Positions 8,701-15,993 of a stretch of DNA of 64,000 bases are shown here, piece after piece (positions within the stretch are counted from its first letter, which is position 1; each line of letters begins with the position of its first letter). The DNA lies in assembly GCA_037139195.1 (NCBI GenBank), contig JBAXGW010000008.1:30954-94953 (forward strand), read 5' to 3'. The DNA is from JBAXGW01 sp037139195 (GTDB lineage Bacteria > Bacteroidota > Bacteroidia > Bacteroidales > JAHJDW01). The notes under the pieces were generated by a model. That model did no database searches and was not told where the DNA came from. It saw nothing but the letters and a program-made list of their open reading frames with translations. Position numbers and translations under genes: made by a program.

Positions 8701-9810
8701 TTATTGTTTTATTAACTTGTTAGTTGATTTTTTTCCATCAATAGAAACCTCAACAAAGTACATTCCTTTAGATTGGTTTTTCATATCAATAAGCTCTTTG
8801 TAATTAGCAGAAGTATTTTCAATTTTTTTCTTAAAAATTACATTTCCAATAACATTATAGACGGTATAATAACAATTTGAATTAATATCTAATGAATTAA
8901 TACTAAGAGTAAAACTATCGTTTGTTGGGTTTGGAAATATTGAAACAACTGATTCAGGTTTTTTGTTAAAATTATTTTTTATTCCATTTGTTGTAGTGTC
9001 AATAGAAGAATATGTTAAACTATCAAATACTATTTCAGCTGCTAAAGGATTTTTAGCAACATATTTTTCGATGGCAAAATCTGGCGTTTGTAATTGAATA
9101 TTTAATTCAAAAGAAAACACACCATCTGTAGTAATTTGAGCTATTAAAACTTTGTTAGTGCTATCATAGCCAGTTGCTCCCGACAAACAATACCATGCAC
9201 CATTTGAAACAGAAAGCGAACCTCCCACTTGGCTTAAAGCATCAATAACAGGAGTAATAGTATCCATGCCAAGCGTGCCAACTTCACCAGGAGCGCCAGC
9301 AATAAAACCATCTTGAACTGTTAATGGAATTCCAAGAGCAACTGAGTCGTTTGCTAAAATATTATCGGCATTTACAACAGTTGAAACGCCATCATCATCG
9401 GATTTTAATATTCCAAAATTTCCAATACAAGCAGCGCCAGCAGAAAGCCATGAATCCAACATTACTGTATTATTTTTAGCTTGAGCTTTTGTGAAATTAG
9501 GCGATATACCACCTCTATCTTCATTGTTAAAAAATGTAGTTGATGTCTTCATAAAAAGTTCATGAGTAGAACTTCCATACGCCATTTTGAATTTATATCC
9601 TTGTTTCATATCTAAAAATATTCGATATGTAACAGAACCAACAGGCAATATGCCGCCAGCATTATCAGAGCTAGCAATTGAATCTTCTTTATTAGAAATA
9701 TAGTATTTTTCAACAATAACTCTTTCCAACCCATTTTGTGCGCTTGAAAAGCCAACAGAAAACAGCATACTTAAACTTAAAATAAAAACTTTTGTAAAAT
9801 CCTTTTTCAT
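8701..9810 (-). CDS. Secreted YYIxN-family paralog with T9SS type A sorting domain
   Basis: A 369-residue protein with signal peptide (ending VGFSSAQ, about residue 25). The family domain spans about 26-255: ERVIVEKYYISNKEDS, GSVTYRIFLDMKQGYKFKMA, HELFMKTSTTFFNNEDRGG, VMLDSWLSAG, VLIAQITTDGVFSFELNIQL and YVAKNP. A linker precedes a type A sorting domain (VSIFPNPTNDSFTLSI, ending STNKLIKQ). T9SS therefore probably exports it to the cell surface or medium. It begins 14 bp after the stop of the related 9825-10622 gene, so they are co-transcribed. The conserved block has regular beta-strand-like patterning but matches no domain known to me. Family membership is clear; the biochemical role is unknown. 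Confidence 0.85.
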   Translation of the reverse strand: MKKDFTKVFILSLSMLFSVGFSSAQNGLERVIVEKYYISNKEDSIASSDNAGGILPVGSVTYRIFLDMKQGYKFKMAYGSSTHELFMKTSTTFFNNEDRGGISPNFTKAQAKNNTVMLDSWLSAGAACIGNFGILKSDDDGVSTVVNADNILANDSVALGIPLTVQDGFIAGAPGEVGTLGMDTITPVIDALSQVGGSLSVSNGAWYCLSGATGYDSTNKVLIAQITTDGVFSFELNIQLQTPDFAIEKYVAKNPLAAEIVFDSLTYSSIDTTTNGIKNNFNKKPESVVSIFPNPTNDSFTLSINSLDINSNCYYTVYNVIGNVIFKKKIENTSANYKELIDMKNQSKGMYFVEVSIDGKKSTNKLIKQ

Positions 9811-9824
9811 AATTATTTAGTTAT

Positions 9825-10622
9825 TTAATTAATTTTTAAACCATTGAATTGTATTTCAGAATTAGATGGATTTTTTGCAACAAATTTCACAAAACCTCCA
9901 GTTGGAGTCCCAATTTGAATATTTAGTTCAAAAGACAAATACCCATTGGTAGTAAGTTGGGCTATTAAAACGCAGTTTGAGTCTGTAGAACCTTGAACTC
10001 CGCCTAATGCAGCCCATGCAGAATTATTTGAAGAGAAAATTGAATCCTTATTGTTAAATCCAAACGCTTTCAAATCGATATTGAAAACCTGAAAATTAGG
10101 CATTGTTCCATTAGCAAAACCATCATTTTTAAAAAGACTTTCTCTGTTCGCCACAAAACCGCCTCCTGTATCTTCCGATTTTTGTATTCCAACATGTATT
10201 CGATTAGCTGCTGCCAATGTAATCCAACTATCTAAAGCTACATTTCCAATATGTATTTTTTTTGCATCAACTTGAAAAGCTGTTTCTGCCCCACATATAG
10301 AATCATTATAAAAGTAAGTGCTTGTTTTAATTGATAACTCATGTTTCGAATCTCCATAAACCATCTGAAGCTTATAACCAGGCTTCATTTTAATAAAAAC
10401 TCTATATGTTACTGAGCCAACTGGTAGTGTTTTGTCTAGCGAATCATTTGGATTAGAAATATAATATTTTTCAACAATTACTTCTTCCAGAGCAAGACTG
10501 TCTTCATGACTAGGAATATAATAGTTTTGTGCAACTAAATAACTTTGGCTTGCAAAACAAAAATAAATAAATATAATTAAGCTGTATATTCTGGTATTAT
10601 TGTTCAAAGCTTTTGTTTTCAT
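9825..10622 (-). CDS. Secreted YYIxN-family paralog lacking the sorting domain
   Basis: A 265-residue protein, first gene of the 10622-4158 operon. The N-terminus has a signal sequence ending near residue 32 (SYLVAQ). The rest is the family domain: EEVIVEKYYISNPNDS, GSVTYRVFIKMKPGYKLQMV, HELSIKTSTYFYND, VALDSWITLAAANR, VLIAQLTTNGYLSFELNIQI, FVAKNPSNSEIQFNGLKIN. It stops right after this domain, so unlike its two longer paralogs it has no T9SS signal and should stay in the periplasm unless exported otherwise. It may be the minimal form of the family. No frameshift or downstream remnant of a sorting domain is visible in the 14-bp gap to the next gene. Confidence 0.85.
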   Translation of the reverse strand: MKTKALNNNTRIYSLIIFIYFCFASQSYLVAQNYYIPSHEDSLALEEVIVEKYYISNPNDSLDKTLPVGSVTYRVFIKMKPGYKLQMVYGDSKHELSIKTSTYFYNDSICGAETAFQVDAKKIHIGNVALDSWITLAAANRIHVGIQKSEDTGGGFVANRESLFKNDGFANGTMPNFQVFNIDLKAFGFNNKDSIFSSNNSAWAALGGVQGSTDSNCVLIAQLTTNGYLSFELNIQIGTPTGGFVKFVAKNPSNSEIQFNGLKIN

Positions 10623-10652
10623 ATTATGTATTAATAATTATTATTATGAAAA

Positions 10653-10719
10653 CAAATTTCTTAAATATTAAAGCAATAGCAATTAAACTAATATTATTAC
10701 ATCATTAATTTTAGGTTAA
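10653..10719 (-). promoter_or_regulatory. Possible promoter and Pho-box-like word of the secreted-protein operon
   Basis: On the minus strand GAAATTTG (10653-10660) matches seven of eight positions of the Bacteroidota -7 box, about 30 bp before the start at 10622. A TTAACCT word (10713-10719) lies about 55 bp further up, within TTAACCTAAAAT, which matches TTAACCTGAAAT upstream of the phosphate porin at 11 of 12 positions. Low-complexity AT-rich sequence makes this tentative. Confidence 0.35.
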
Positions 10720-10836
10720 TGAACAAGAGTAAATTACCTTGAAATTTAATTTAATGTTACTATATTCCTAATTTCAAACAATTAACGTAACACTAACTTC
10801 ATATATTATTGATGTTATATTTACTTAAAAACAAAA

Positions 10837-10869
10837 AAAGCCTTGATAATCAATTACTATCAAGGCTTT
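10837..10869 (-). terminator. Rho-independent terminator after phoU
   Basis: Arms AAAGCCTTGATA and TATCAAGGCTTT are perfectly complementary (12 bp) around a 9-base loop; on the minus strand the stem runs into TTTTTTTGT. It closes the pst-phoU operon about 20 bp after the phoU stop. Confidence 0.9.
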
Positions 10870-10888
10870 AATTTAATGTAAATTAACA

Positions 10889-11581
10889 TTAATCTTTTTG
10901 TGCTGCTCTTATATCTTTTTTAGCTTGCTTGTCATGTTTTAATACTTTGGCTTCTACGTGGAAGATAATTTCTTCTGCTACGTTGCTTAGTAAATTGCCC
11001 GTACGTTCTAAGCGAGCTTCGGTTGCGTATAGTAAAATTATATCATCGCTTGCTTGGTTTATCTTTGAAATTTCTTCTTTTAAAACTTTTACAGATTTTT
11101 TAAATGATTTATTAATGTCTTTATCTTTCTTAAATGTATTTCGAGCAATTTGAGTGTCTTGACAATTCATTGCCATAATCACATCGTCGAAAAGCTCAAT
11201 AGTACTATCAAACATAGCCGACATATTTATATTCTCAACTAGCACCTTATCAAAAGGCTCTGTTCGGTCTAATAAATTTTTAGCAATAAAAACTGCATGA
11301 TCGCCAATGCGTTCAATATCCGAAACCGATTTGAAAATTGACAAGATAAAGCGTAAGTCAGCAGCTACAGGCTGATACAGTGCAATTATATTTTCGCATT
11401 CTTTTTCAATATTTAATTCCAAGGCATCAACTCGCGATTCTGTTCTAAGAATTGATTCGGCTATACCATGATCAAAATTTAAAATAGCCGTTTTTGAACT
11501 TAAAATTTGATTGCGTACAATTTCCATCATTTCAACAGAAAGTTCTCTGAGGTATTGTAGTTCTTTATCTAAATGATTCAT
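10889..11581 (-). CDS. phoU: Phosphate transport system regulator PhoU
   Basis: 230 residues, the normal length for PhoU, a cytoplasmic all-helical protein of two three-helix bundles that binds metal and restrains the Pst transporter and the PhoR-type kinase when phosphate is plentiful. Typical features are the N-terminal MNHLDKELQYLRELSVEMME, the central DLRFILSIFKSVSDIERIGD with DHAVFIAKN (first bundle), and the second-bundle equivalent ILLYATEARLERTGNLLSNV with AEEIIF. It is the last gene of the pst cluster, 40 bp after pstB, and is followed by a strong terminator. The position at the end of the operon and the motif ERIGDH make the call secure. Confidence 0.95.
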   Translation of the reverse strand: MNHLDKELQYLRELSVEMMEIVRNQILSSKTAILNFDHGIAESILRTESRVDALELNIEKECENIIALYQPVAADLRFILSIFKSVSDIERIGDHAVFIAKNLLDRTEPFDKVLVENINMSAMFDSTIELFDDVIMAMNCQDTQIARNTFKKDKDINKSFKKSVKVLKEEISKINQASDDIILLYATEARLERTGNLLSNVAEEIIFHVEAKVLKHDKQAKKDIRAAQKD

Positions 11582-11621
11582 ATATTATTTCTTTTTTTAT
11601 TTATTTGATTGTGTGAAAATT

Positions 11622-12377
11622 TTAACCAAAATGACCCGAAACATAATCTTCTGTCCTTTTAACAGATGGATTAGTAAAAATCTTTTTGGTTTTATCCATT
11701 TCAATTAATTCGCCCATATAGAAAAATGCGGTAAAATCGCTTACACGACCTGCTTGCTGCATATTGTGTGTAACAATAATTATTGTATATTGAGTTTTCA
11801 ATTCGTGAATTAATTCTTCAATTTTTGCTGTTGAAATTGGGTCGAGTGCAGATGCAGGTTCATCCATCAATAAAACAGATGGCTCAATTGCTAAAGCTCT
11901 TGCAATACACAATCGTTGCTGTTGACCACCTGATAATTCAAATGCCGATTTCTTTAATTTGTCTTTTACTTCATTCCAAAGCGCAGCTTTTTGAAGCGAG
12001 GTTTCTACTCGCTCTGTTATAATATTATTGTCTTTTACGCCATTTACACGTAAGCCATAAGCCACATTCTCGAAAATAGATTTAGGAAAAGGGTTTGGTT
12101 TTTGGAAAACCATACCTACATTTTTTCTAAGCTCGTCCACATCTTGTTGCTTACGATAAATATCATTGCCATCAATCAAAATTTCCCCTTCAATTTTCAC
12201 ATTGTCAATAAGGTCGTTCATTCTATTAAGCAATCGCAAATAGGTAGATTTTCCGCAACCCGAAGGTCCAATTAAAGCCGTAACCGTGTTTTCGCTAAAA
12301 TTCATGCTGATGTCTTTCAAGGCTTGAAATTCGGCATAATGAAGATTAACGTTTCGTGTAATTATTTTTTCCATCAT
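11622..12377 (-). CDS. pstB: Phosphate ABC transporter ATP-binding protein PstB
   Basis: 251 residues. It is the ATPase that powers phosphate import through PstC-PstA. Walker A GPSGCGKST (residues 37-45), Q-loop VFQKPNPFPKSI, signature LSGGQQQR, Walker B VLLMDEP, D-loop SALDP and the H-loop His in VTHNM are all present. The KPNPFP motif after the Q-loop is characteristic of PstB. Translation could start at either of two adjacent Met codons (12377 or 12374). It lies between pstA and phoU, separated from pstA by a 223-bp spacer crowded with repeats, which is unusual for an operon. Confidence 0.97.
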   Translation of the reverse strand: MMEKIITRNVNLHYAEFQALKDISMNFSENTVTALIGPSGCGKSTYLRLLNRMNDLIDNVKIEGEILIDGNDIYRKQQDVDELRKNVGMVFQKPNPFPKSIFENVAYGLRVNGVKDNNIITERVETSLQKAALWNEVKDKLKKSAFELSGGQQQRLCIARALAIEPSVLLMDEPASALDPISTAKIEELIHELKTQYTIIIVTHNMQQAGRVSDFTAFFYMGELIEMDKTKKIFTNPSVKRTEDYVSGHFG

Positions 12378-12382
12378 TTTTT

Positions 12383-12457
12383 ATTGGTTCATGGTTCTCA
12401 GCGTATGGTTCACGGTAAAGGGTTTGCCCTGCACCTTTAACCTTGTACCTTTAACCG
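12383..12457. repeat. Degenerate GGTNCANGGT array in inverted arrangement
   Basis: Left part carries GGT-rich units (GGTTCATGGTTC, ATGGTTCACGGTAAAGGG); right part carries their approximate complements (CCCTGCACCTTTAACC, TTGTACCTTTAACCG). The whole can fold into an imperfect hairpin of about 30 bp per arm. Related units occur at 18575-18603 and 19050-19095. Confidence 0.6.
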
Positions 12458-12458
12458 T

Positions 12459-12623
12459 TTAATTCATTTTTACTTTCTTTCATTTGGCCTCAAGAACCTC
12501 AGCCGCCGTCAGGTAATCCGCAGTTAGGTCATCCGTCTGGTGCCACACTGAGCGAAGTCGAAGTGCTTCTTGATTCTGGCTTCTGACTTCTTGATTCTAA
12601 TTAATTCATTTTTACTTTCTTTC
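12459..12623. repeat. 23-bp direct repeat of the pstA 3' end flanking a 119-bp insert
   Basis: The 23 bases at 12459-12481 are identical to 12601-12623, which encode the last residues and stop of pstA. Between them lie 119 bp containing AGGTCATCCGTCTGGTG (also near 19035), a REP-like half palindrome CTGAGCGAAGTCGAAG (12548-12563) and TTCTTGATTCTGG-type units. This looks like an insertion or duplication event at the end of pstA. Confidence 0.75.
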
Positions 12624-13467
12624 CATAAAATCTTCTCAACGCATTTGCCACTAAATTTATTATTAATACTATTGAAACCAGCACCAATGCCGTTCCATAA
12701 GCCATTGGCAAGGATTCTTTCATATTAGTTCCACTGGTTGATAACACATATAAATGGTATGGCAATGCCATAGCTTGATCGTATATTGAATGCGGCAGCT
12801 TTGGTAAAAAATATGCAGCAACTGTAAACAATATTGGAGCGGTTTCGCCTGACACACGTCCAATAGAAAGAATTAAACCAGTTATAATGTTTGGAAATGC
12901 CATTGGGAAAACTACTCTGCGAATTGTTGTTAATTTAGAAGCTCCTAGTGCATAACTTCCTTGACGAAAAGAATCGTCAATTGCTTTTAAGGATTCTTCT
13001 GTAGTTCTTATAACCACAGGAAGTATCATTAATCCGAGCGTTAAAGAGCCCGCAATTAATGAATCGCCAAATTTTAACGTATTGACAAATAGCGACATTC
13101 CAAAAAGACCAAAAACAATAGAAGGGATGCCAGACAGGTTATTTGTCATAACTCTTATAAAACTTTTCAATTTTCCTGCTTTAGCAAACTCATTGATATA
13201 AATAGCGGATAAAATTCCTATTGGGAAAGCAAATGTGATGCTTCCAAGAATTAAATACAAAGTGCCAATAATTGCAGGATAAATTCCACCTTTAGTCATT
13301 CCTTCATCTGGCATTGCTGTGATAAATTCCCAACTAATAACTGAGAATCCTTTATAAATAATAAAAGTAAGAATTGCAGCCAAAACACCCAAAACCATTA
13401 AGCTTAATATTCTAAAAATATTGAATGCTATTATTTGATTTAATTTCTTTTTATTGCTTAGTTTCAT
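12601..13467 (-). CDS. pstA: Phosphate ABC transporter permease PstA
   Basis: 288 residues from the ATG at 13467 (MKLSNKKKLNQ). A longer frame from 13521 reads back through a REP-like palindrome and is not expected to be translated. The protein has about six membrane segments and the binding-protein-dependent permease EAA-type loop (EESLKAIDDSFRQGSYALGA followed by SKLTTIRRVVFPMAFP), which contacts PstB. SGIPSIVFGLFG is typical of PstA/PstC. With PstC it forms the phosphate channel in the inner membrane. It follows pstC after a 71-bp gap that contains the REP-like repeat. Length and motifs are normal for the family. Confidence 0.95.
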   Translation of the reverse strand: MKLSNKKKLNQIIAFNIFRILSLMVLGVLAAILTFIIYKGFSVISWEFITAMPDEGMTKGGIYPAIIGTLYLILGSITFAFPIGILSAIYINEFAKAGKLKSFIRVMTNNLSGIPSIVFGLFGMSLFVNTLKFGDSLIAGSLTLGLMILPVVIRTTEESLKAIDDSFRQGSYALGASKLTTIRRVVFPMAFPNIITGLILSIGRVSGETAPILFTVAAYFLPKLPHSIYDQAMALPYHLYVLSTSGTNMKESLPMAYGTALVLVSIVLIINLVANALRRFYGKKVKMN

Positions 13468-13484
13468 TTTTATGTAGATTAACC

Positions 13485-13526
13485 CTTCGATTCCGCTCAG
13501 GGCAACAGCCACTCTGAACACCGAAG
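13485..13526. repeat. REP-like palindrome inside the pst operon
   Basis: Left arm CTTCGATTCCGCTCAG (13485-13500), a loop containing CAACAGCC, and a degenerate right arm CTGAACACCGAAG. Same family as 57352-57397 and 62303-62348. It sits between pstC and pstA. Confidence 0.65.
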
Positions 13527-13538
13527 AGTAGTGAATGT

Positions 13539-14741
13539 TTAATTATGTTTTGCATTTCGTTTAGAAATATATTCAACCATTAAATTTATGAAGAAGGTTA
13601 TAATAAATAGAATGCAACCAAGAGCAAATAGCGATTTATAATGCAATCCGCCTTGAGGTGCTTCGCCTAATTCGGCAGCAATTGTAGCTGGAATTGTTCT
13701 TACAGGCTCTAAAAAAGTATGAGGAATTACTGCCGCATTACCTGTAACCATAAGCACTGCCATTGTTTCGCCAATAGCACGCCCAATTCCTAAAATGGCA
13801 GCAGCTGTTATTCCTGAAATTGAATAAGGTATTATTACTTTATAAATTGTTTGAAAATGACTTGCTCCTAAAGCTAAACTAGCTTCTTTCATGCTTCTAG
13901 GTGTTGTTCTAATGGCATCTTCCGAAACTGTTATTATTGTAGGCAAAGCCATAATAGCTAATATTATTGAACCCGCTAATGCAGTTTCGCCAACGGGGAT
14001 TTTAAAAACTTGCTGAACTAATGGAACTACTATAATTAAACCAAAAAAACCATAAACAACCGAAGGTATTCCTGATAAAAGCTCAATTATTGGTTTTATT
14101 GTATTTCTAATTTTAGGACTGGCAACCTCTGCCATGTATATTGCTACTGCTAAGCCCAAGGGCAAAGCTAAAAGAATTGCACCTAAACTTACCCAAAGTG
14201 TTCCTAATATTAAAGGCAAAAAGCCCATTTGGGCTGCTGGTTGAGCAGTTGGGAACCATTCTTTGCCAGCAAACATGTTAGTAAGCGAAATATTATCGAT
14301 GGGCAAAACGCGTCCCTTAAAATTTTTAGTGATATTTTTTTCGGAGAAAAATGCTATAATTCCAACATTATTTTGAATTATTGAATCAATTTTTTGTGGA
14401 AGAAATTCAAAATTTGGTCCCAATTCTTCTTCCGAACAATAATCGCCAATATTATCTAAACGAAAAACAATTATTGAATCGTTTGTGCCGCCAATTTCTT
14501 TCCAATTGGTTATTTTTACATCAAAAATGTCTTTGATTTGAGCTGCTGTAACTTTTTTAATATTATTACCTGAGTTCACTGCAATTACAAATCCTTGCTC
14601 AACAGGTTTTTCGCCATAAATTGCCAATCCTTCTTTAAACAGGAAAACAATAATAAGCACAACCGTTAAACTGGTGATTGTGCTACTTAAAAAAAGAATT
14701 CCTTCTATGAATTTGGTCCAGAAATTTTTGAAGAATTGCAT
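13539..14741 (-). CDS. pstC: Phosphate ABC transporter permease PstC with embedded PstS-like lobe
   Basis: 400 residues, about 100 longer than typical enterobacterial PstC. Residues about 17-37 are the first membrane helix. Residues 45-150 form an extra periplasmic segment: VIAVNSGNNIKKVTAAQIKD, IFDVKITNWKEIGG and VLPIDNISLTNMF; the words VN, KITNWK and GG align with the phosphate-binding protein PstS of the same operon (its residues 102-212). The remaining 170-400 are the normal permease core with SGIPSVVYGFFG, the EAA-type loop (REASLALGA equivalent KEASLALGASHFQTIYKVII) and GRAIGETMAVLMVTGN. It pairs with PstA in the inner membrane. The inserted lobe may dock PstS or sense phosphate; this is inference. 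Such longer PstC forms probably occur in other Bacteroidota. Confidence 0.93.
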   Translation of the reverse strand: MQFFKNFWTKFIEGILFLSSTITSLTVVLIIVFLFKEGLAIYGEKPVEQGFVIAVNSGNNIKKVTAAQIKDIFDVKITNWKEIGGTNDSIIVFRLDNIGDYCSEEELGPNFEFLPQKIDSIIQNNVGIIAFFSEKNITKNFKGRVLPIDNISLTNMFAGKEWFPTAQPAAQMGFLPLILGTLWVSLGAILLALPLGLAVAIYMAEVASPKIRNTIKPIIELLSGIPSVVYGFFGLIIVVPLVQQVFKIPVGETALAGSIILAIMALPTIITVSEDAIRTTPRSMKEASLALGASHFQTIYKVIIPYSISGITAAAILGIGRAIGETMAVLMVTGNAAVIPHTFLEPVRTIPATIAAELGEAPQGGLHYKSLFALGCILFIITFFINLMVEYISKRNAKHN

Positions 14742-14869
14742 TAGTATATTTTTATGTTTTTATTATTTCATGAATGGTTGTTGCAATATCTTTACTAATA
14801 TTTATTCAAGTGAACTTTAAGATACTGCAACTTCCAGTTTTTTTTGAAAGGCTAAGAAATAATCTATTT

Positions 14870-14945
14870 CAAAACTACTTCTTAACCTCTCTAAATCTTT
14901 TCTCAACCTTAACCTCAGTCTAAATTTCAACCTCAGCCTCTTTTT
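14870..14945. repeat. Degenerate AACCTCAG-type array before pstC
   Basis: The 209-bp pstS-pstC spacer contains repeated words: CTTAACCTCT, TCTCAACCTTAACCTCAG, TTTCAACCTCAGCCTC. The units are imperfect and about 10-13 bp apart. No gene or clear hairpin is seen here. Confidence 0.5.
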
Positions 14946-14950
14946 AACTC

Positions 14951-15772
14951 TTAATTCAACGGAACATAACCCACATTCTCAACTGCTTTTTGACCTTCAG
15001 CTGATAAAACGAAATCAATATATGGTTTCACTGTTTTCTCAGAACTTGCTAAGTAGTAATATTGTAAAGGACGAGTGATAGGATAGGTTTTGTTTTTTGC
15101 ATTAGCTACTGAAGGAGCAACAAAGGTTTTACCTTTATCATAAGATACTTTTAGCGCTTTTACTTCTTTTTCTAAATAAGCAACACCTACATAACCAATA
15201 GCACCTTTAGTTTGACTAACCGACTGAACAATAGCACCTGTAGCAGGCATCATCATAATTTTAGGGCTGTAATTTTTATTTTTAAGAACGTTTTCTTTGA
15301 AAAATTCATAAGTTCCAGAGCTCGATTCGCGAGAATAAACAACTATCGACATATCTGAACCACCCACATCTTTCCAGTTTGTTATTTTCCCTGTAAAGAT
15401 TCCTTCAGCTTGTTCGCGAGTAATTTGAGAAACACCATTTGAAGGGTTTACAATAATACTAAGTGCATCTTGAGCCACTACCACTTCTTTGTATGCTTTG
15501 CCAGCTTCTTGAAGTTTTAATTTTTCACTCATCTTAAGTTTTCTCGATGACATCGCGATGTCAGTTGTGCCATCTAATAAAGCTGCAATTCCAACACCGC
15601 TACCTCCGCCTACAACAGAAATGCTAGTTCCTGCATTTTTCTTCATAAAGATTTCTGCTTCCTTTTGAGATATTGGAAGCATAGTGTCACTTCCTTTAAT
15701 TTTTATAGTTGTTTGCATTGTTGCCGACATTCCTATAAATACTATTGCTATTAATGCTAATGTTTTTTTCAT
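14951..15772 (-). CDS. pstS: Phosphate-binding protein PstS
   Basis: 273 residues. It captures phosphate in the periplasm and delivers it to PstC-PstA. A signal peptide (MKKTLALIAIVFIGMSATM) precedes IKIKGSDTMLPISQ, the first phosphate-binding loop; VVGGGSGVGIAALLDGTTDI and MSSR follow (residues 53-77), then GKITNWKDVGG (128-138) and SRESSSGTYEFF (147-158), all typical of the PstS family with the ESSGT-type phosphate site. The C-terminus YIDFVLSAEGQKAVENVGYV is the usual closing helix. It is the first transporter gene after the porin, with its own promoter-like signals at 15819-15874, so it may be transcribed both with and without the porin. Confidence 0.95.
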   Translation of the reverse strand: MKKTLALIAIVFIGMSATMQTTIKIKGSDTMLPISQKEAEIFMKKNAGTSISVVGGGSGVGIAALLDGTTDIAMSSRKLKMSEKLKLQEAGKAYKEVVVAQDALSIIVNPSNGVSQITREQAEGIFTGKITNWKDVGGSDMSIVVYSRESSSGTYEFFKENVLKNKNYSPKIMMMPATGAIVQSVSQTKGAIGYVGVAYLEKEVKALKVSYDKGKTFVAPSVANAKNKTYPITRPLQYYYLASSEKTVKPYIDFVLSAEGQKAVENVGYVPLN

Positions 15773-15818
15773 TTTTATATGTTTATTTAATGTTAAGTCT
15801 CTATTAAATTGATTGACA

Positions 15819-15874
15819 CAAATTTACTTTGCTAATATTAATTTAATGTTAAATGGGCTTGATGTTTATGTTAA
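15819..15874 (-). promoter_or_regulatory. pstS promoter with Pho-box-like repeats
   Basis: On the minus strand: TAAATTTG -7 box (15819-15826), with TTAACAT words at 15846-15852 and 15868-15874, exactly 22 bp apart (two helical turns). A third TTAACAT (15790-15796) lies in the leader. Repeated TTAACA-like words at about 11-bp spacing are how PhoP/PhoB-type regulators bind in other bacteria; for this genome it is inference. Confidence 0.5.
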
Positions 15875-15881
15875 GTTTATT

Positions 15882-15992
15882 ATTGAATCAAGAATACAGA
15901 AGTAAGAATACAGAAATGTTTATTGCAATAAGGATTATTTTCTTGGTTCTGGCTCTTTTCTTCTTAATTCTTGATTCTTACTTCTTGATTCT
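15882..15992. repeat. Inverted arrays of GAATCAAGAA/TTCTTGATTC units
   Basis: Left side has GAATCAAGAATACAGAAGTA with AGAATACAGAA; right side (15962-15992) has TTCTTAATTCTTGATTC, TTACTTCTTGATTCT. The two sides are approximate reverse complements about 50 bp apart. Similar units occur at 12570-12600. It fills the space between pstS and the porin stop. Confidence 0.6.
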
Positions 15993-15993
15993 A

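Noticed and set aside
13468..13521. N-terminal extension of pstA
   Set aside because: It is translated from the REP-like palindrome; the start at 13467 fits the family length.
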